Assembly (NCBI RefSeq): GCF_003054265.1
Contig: NZ_QBKT01000002.1
Coordinates: 434,001-498,000 of the forward strand
Reading direction: 5' to 3'
DNA: 64,000 bases
Source of the DNA: Kordia periserrulae
GTDB lineage: Bacteria > Bacteroidota > Bacteroidia > Flavobacteriales > Flavobacteriaceae
The position numbers and the translations under genes are program-made. The notes beneath the pieces were generated by a model, which was not told where the DNA came from, made no database searches, and saw only the letters and a list, made by a program, of their open reading frames with translations. Below, piece after piece: positions 61,388-64,000 of the stretch (positions are counted from its first letter, which is position 1; the number at the start of each line of letters is the position of its first letter).

Positions 61388-62809
61388 CTACTTCAACTGC
61401 TCATTTAAATCAGCATCATAAATATCAGCAAAAGCGTTTATGATATTTCCACTTCGGTCAGTAATGATTAATTTATTGATGCTAATCAAAGCAAAATCAC
61501 GCAGTACGTCTTCTCGTTCGCCAATTCGATATTGCCTGCTTTGTGGAAAATCGAAGGTTTTTACATCTTTTTTCCATTGTTTGTGGTCTTCATCTAGACT
61601 AATTCCAATGATATTCAAACTAGGAAATTCTTTAGACAACGCTTTGATTTTATCTGTAATCAAACGTTTGTGTCGTTTTTGTTTGGAAGTCCAAAAGTAA
61701 AATAAGGTCTTTCCGCGTTTCGAATTTAAACGATTTACAGGGACACGTGCATGCTTTTCGTCGTACACAAAAATCTGATTCGAAAAGTTGTTTCCAGATT
61801 GCAGACTTTTAATGCCGTTGTGCAAATTGGTAATTTCTTCTTTCGATTTGGTATCTGTGGTAACTTTTTGATACAGTTTGAAAAATTCATTATTCTGAAC
61901 AATATCTGTAGCATTGTTTCTATAATACGAATACGCCGTGTAGCGTAATAATTCATTTCGCAAAAACGGATACGTCACTAAACTGTCAATAATTTTCAAT
62001 TTATTTTTATTGTACGTCAACGATGTATTGATGGGTTTCTCACCTTTCCACGATTTCTGTAAACATTCACTATATGCTGAATTGTTGATAAACTGCATAA
62101 TGTATCTTGCGTACGGACTGTAATGGCTCATCGTAGAATCGTTCATGTTGACTCTCGATTTATAATCGTAAAAAGAATGGCTCAGCGTTAGGGTAGAATC
62201 TTCTTTTTTTCGCTTAAAAAACATATTCTGATACGTTTCACGGTATCTGAAATTTCGATATTGAATTGCTTTGTCTGTAAATGATTTGAATTCATCCGAA
62301 ACATCTGGATTGGACGCTAGAAACTTTTTCTGTTTTGCTAATTTAATGTCTTGTAGTGAATCAATTTTTTCAAGAAATTCGTCACTATCTAGCTTTGTAA
62401 ATTGATATACAGGACGCTCATGACTCGCATTTAGCAGAAATAATTCAATATAAAAATTATTCTTTTCAGCGCCTTTTCCCGTAAAAAAAAGTGTTTCGTC
62501 AAACTTATACGTGTTCAATCGCAACAATAAACTATCACCTTTTTCTAAATAAATATATTGATATTCTGGATAATGATAAAACTTATACAAACCGTCTTTA
62601 TGGTTTTTCAATTTTCCCATAAATCGGTTCTTTTCGTCTAATTTTAAAGAGTCTACAAATTTCCCCTGATGGTACAATACTACATAATCATCAGCAGGAT
62701 TGATAATTTCTCCACCAAAATACACCACATCTTCCGCGGTTTCTTTTTGAGAGTTATTACAACCTACTAAACACAAAAATATAAGTAATAACGGGGTAAA
62801 ATATTTCAT
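61388..62809 (-). CDS. Thioredoxin-fold lipoprotein lacking CxxC
   Basis: A 473-residue lipoprotein (lipobox LCLVGCNNS, about 12-20) with an N-terminal DUF4369-like beta region, a helical middle, and a C-terminal thioredoxin-like domain (~365-470). Where redox-active relatives have a CxxC after FYFW, this protein reads KTLFYFWTSKQKRHKRLIT, so it cannot be a dithiol oxidoreductase. The later IIGISLDEDHKQWKKD and NKLIITDRSGNII strands keep the fold. The role may be binding or structural. It converges on the aldolase. Confidence 0.75.
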   Translation of the reverse strand: MKYFTPLLLIFLCLVGCNNSQKETAEDVVYFGGEIINPADDYVVLYHQGKFVDSLKLDEKNRFMGKLKNHKDGLYKFYHYPEYQYIYLEKGDSLLLRLNTYKFDETLFFTGKGAEKNNFYIELFLLNASHERPVYQFTKLDSDEFLEKIDSLQDIKLAKQKKFLASNPDVSDEFKSFTDKAIQYRNFRYRETYQNMFFKRKKEDSTLTLSHSFYDYKSRVNMNDSTMSHYSPYARYIMQFINNSAYSECLQKSWKGEKPINTSLTYNKNKLKIIDSLVTYPFLRNELLRYTAYSYYRNNATDIVQNNEFFKLYQKVTTDTKSKEEITNLHNGIKSLQSGNNFSNQIFVYDEKHARVPVNRLNSKRGKTLFYFWTSKQKRHKRLITDKIKALSKEFPSLNIIGISLDEDHKQWKKDVKTFDFPQSRQYRIGEREDVLRDFALISINKLIITDRSGNIINAFADIYDADLNEQLK

Positions 62810-62958
62810 AGCAATCTGCTGCTTCTTTTCAATTTTAACAAAACTAACTATCCCAAACGCAATACGCTGTTAATAGGCTGTTAAAAATAACGGATAAAGC
62901 ATTAAAAGCAATCAAAGTAAAATTCGCTGTAAAGCTTAGTAATATTCAATGTAATTCT

Positions 62959-62966
62959 TACTTTTG
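62959..62966 (+). promoter_or_regulatory. -7 promoter box of the ABC-F gene
   Basis: TACTTTTG, matching TAnnTTTG, 34 nt before the ATG at 63001. Confidence 0.65.
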
Positions 62967-62988
62967 CGCAATATATAAAAAAGTTTAA

Positions 62989-64000
<1,012 letters not shown>

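Overview
The window is AT-rich and reads as the chromosome of a marine flavobacterium (Bacteroidetes, Flavobacteriaceae). The evidence is the gliding genes gldF/gldG, the Bacteroidetes -7 promoter box TAnnTTTG in front of many genes, frequent TTG starts, many lipoproteins with short lipoboxes, a TonB-dependent receptor with a carboxypeptidase-like N-terminal domain, and G-poor repeats in the gaps. Gene content resembles Kordia; that genus assignment is inference. No rRNA, tRNA, CRISPR array, insertion sequence or phage was recognised. One RNA gene, the small SRP RNA (ffs), is clear.

Layout. 0-7 kb: pyrD, a LysE exporter, an HMG-CoA lyase-like protein, guaB, an OmpH/Skp chaperone, and four small GG-leader, cysteine-containing peptide genes. 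7-18.6 kb: a histidine-phosphatase/dual-specificity-phosphatase fusion, an OMPLA-like phospholipase, a UvrD/PcrA helicase, a TerB-like zinc-ribbon protein, an aspartyl protease plus triple CBM48-like protein, a pentapeptide-repeat membrane protein and an AraC regulator. 18.9-26.5 kb: a complete trans-4-hydroxy-L-proline to 2-oxoglutarate pathway (imine deaminase, semialdehyde dehydrogenase, epimerase, D-amino-acid oxidoreductase) beside a TonB receptor whose upstream region holds two copies of a ~175-bp repeat. 27-36.8 kb: a housekeeping block (mnmE, dnaN, gldG, gldF, methyltransferase, monooxygenase, SAM hydrolase, phoH, purC). 37-43 kb: a membrane TPR-AraC regulator, four more GG-leader-type peptide genes (two are tandem paralogues), a MATE pump, a PAP2 phosphatase and a lipoprotein. 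43-52.5 kb: meaB, an ECF sigma operon, an alpha/beta hydrolase lipoprotein, a Sua5-like enzyme, mltG, a berberine-bridge-type FAD oxidoreductase and an orphan HEPN protein. 52.7-64 kb: an OmpA-like lipoprotein, a GT2 glycosyltransferase, an HsdR_N-like protein, holA, a glutamine cyclotransferase, ffs, an SDR, two small hypothetical proteins, a transaldolase-like aldolase, a cysteine-less thioredoxin-fold lipoprotein, and the 5' part of an ABC-F gene that runs off the window.

The most unusual content is the set of eight short precursor-like peptide genes. They share a K-x-L-x-L-x-K-x-x-I leader pattern, usually end the leader in GG, and have Cys/Thr/Ser-rich tails. They lie in two groups about 32 kb apart, each peptide usually with its own terminator and none beside a recognisable modification, protease or dedicated export gene. 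This suggests a dispersed substrate family served in trans by machinery elsewhere. Intergenic regions also hold families of palindromic and low-complexity repeats whose C-rich strand faces outward toward the adjacent genes.
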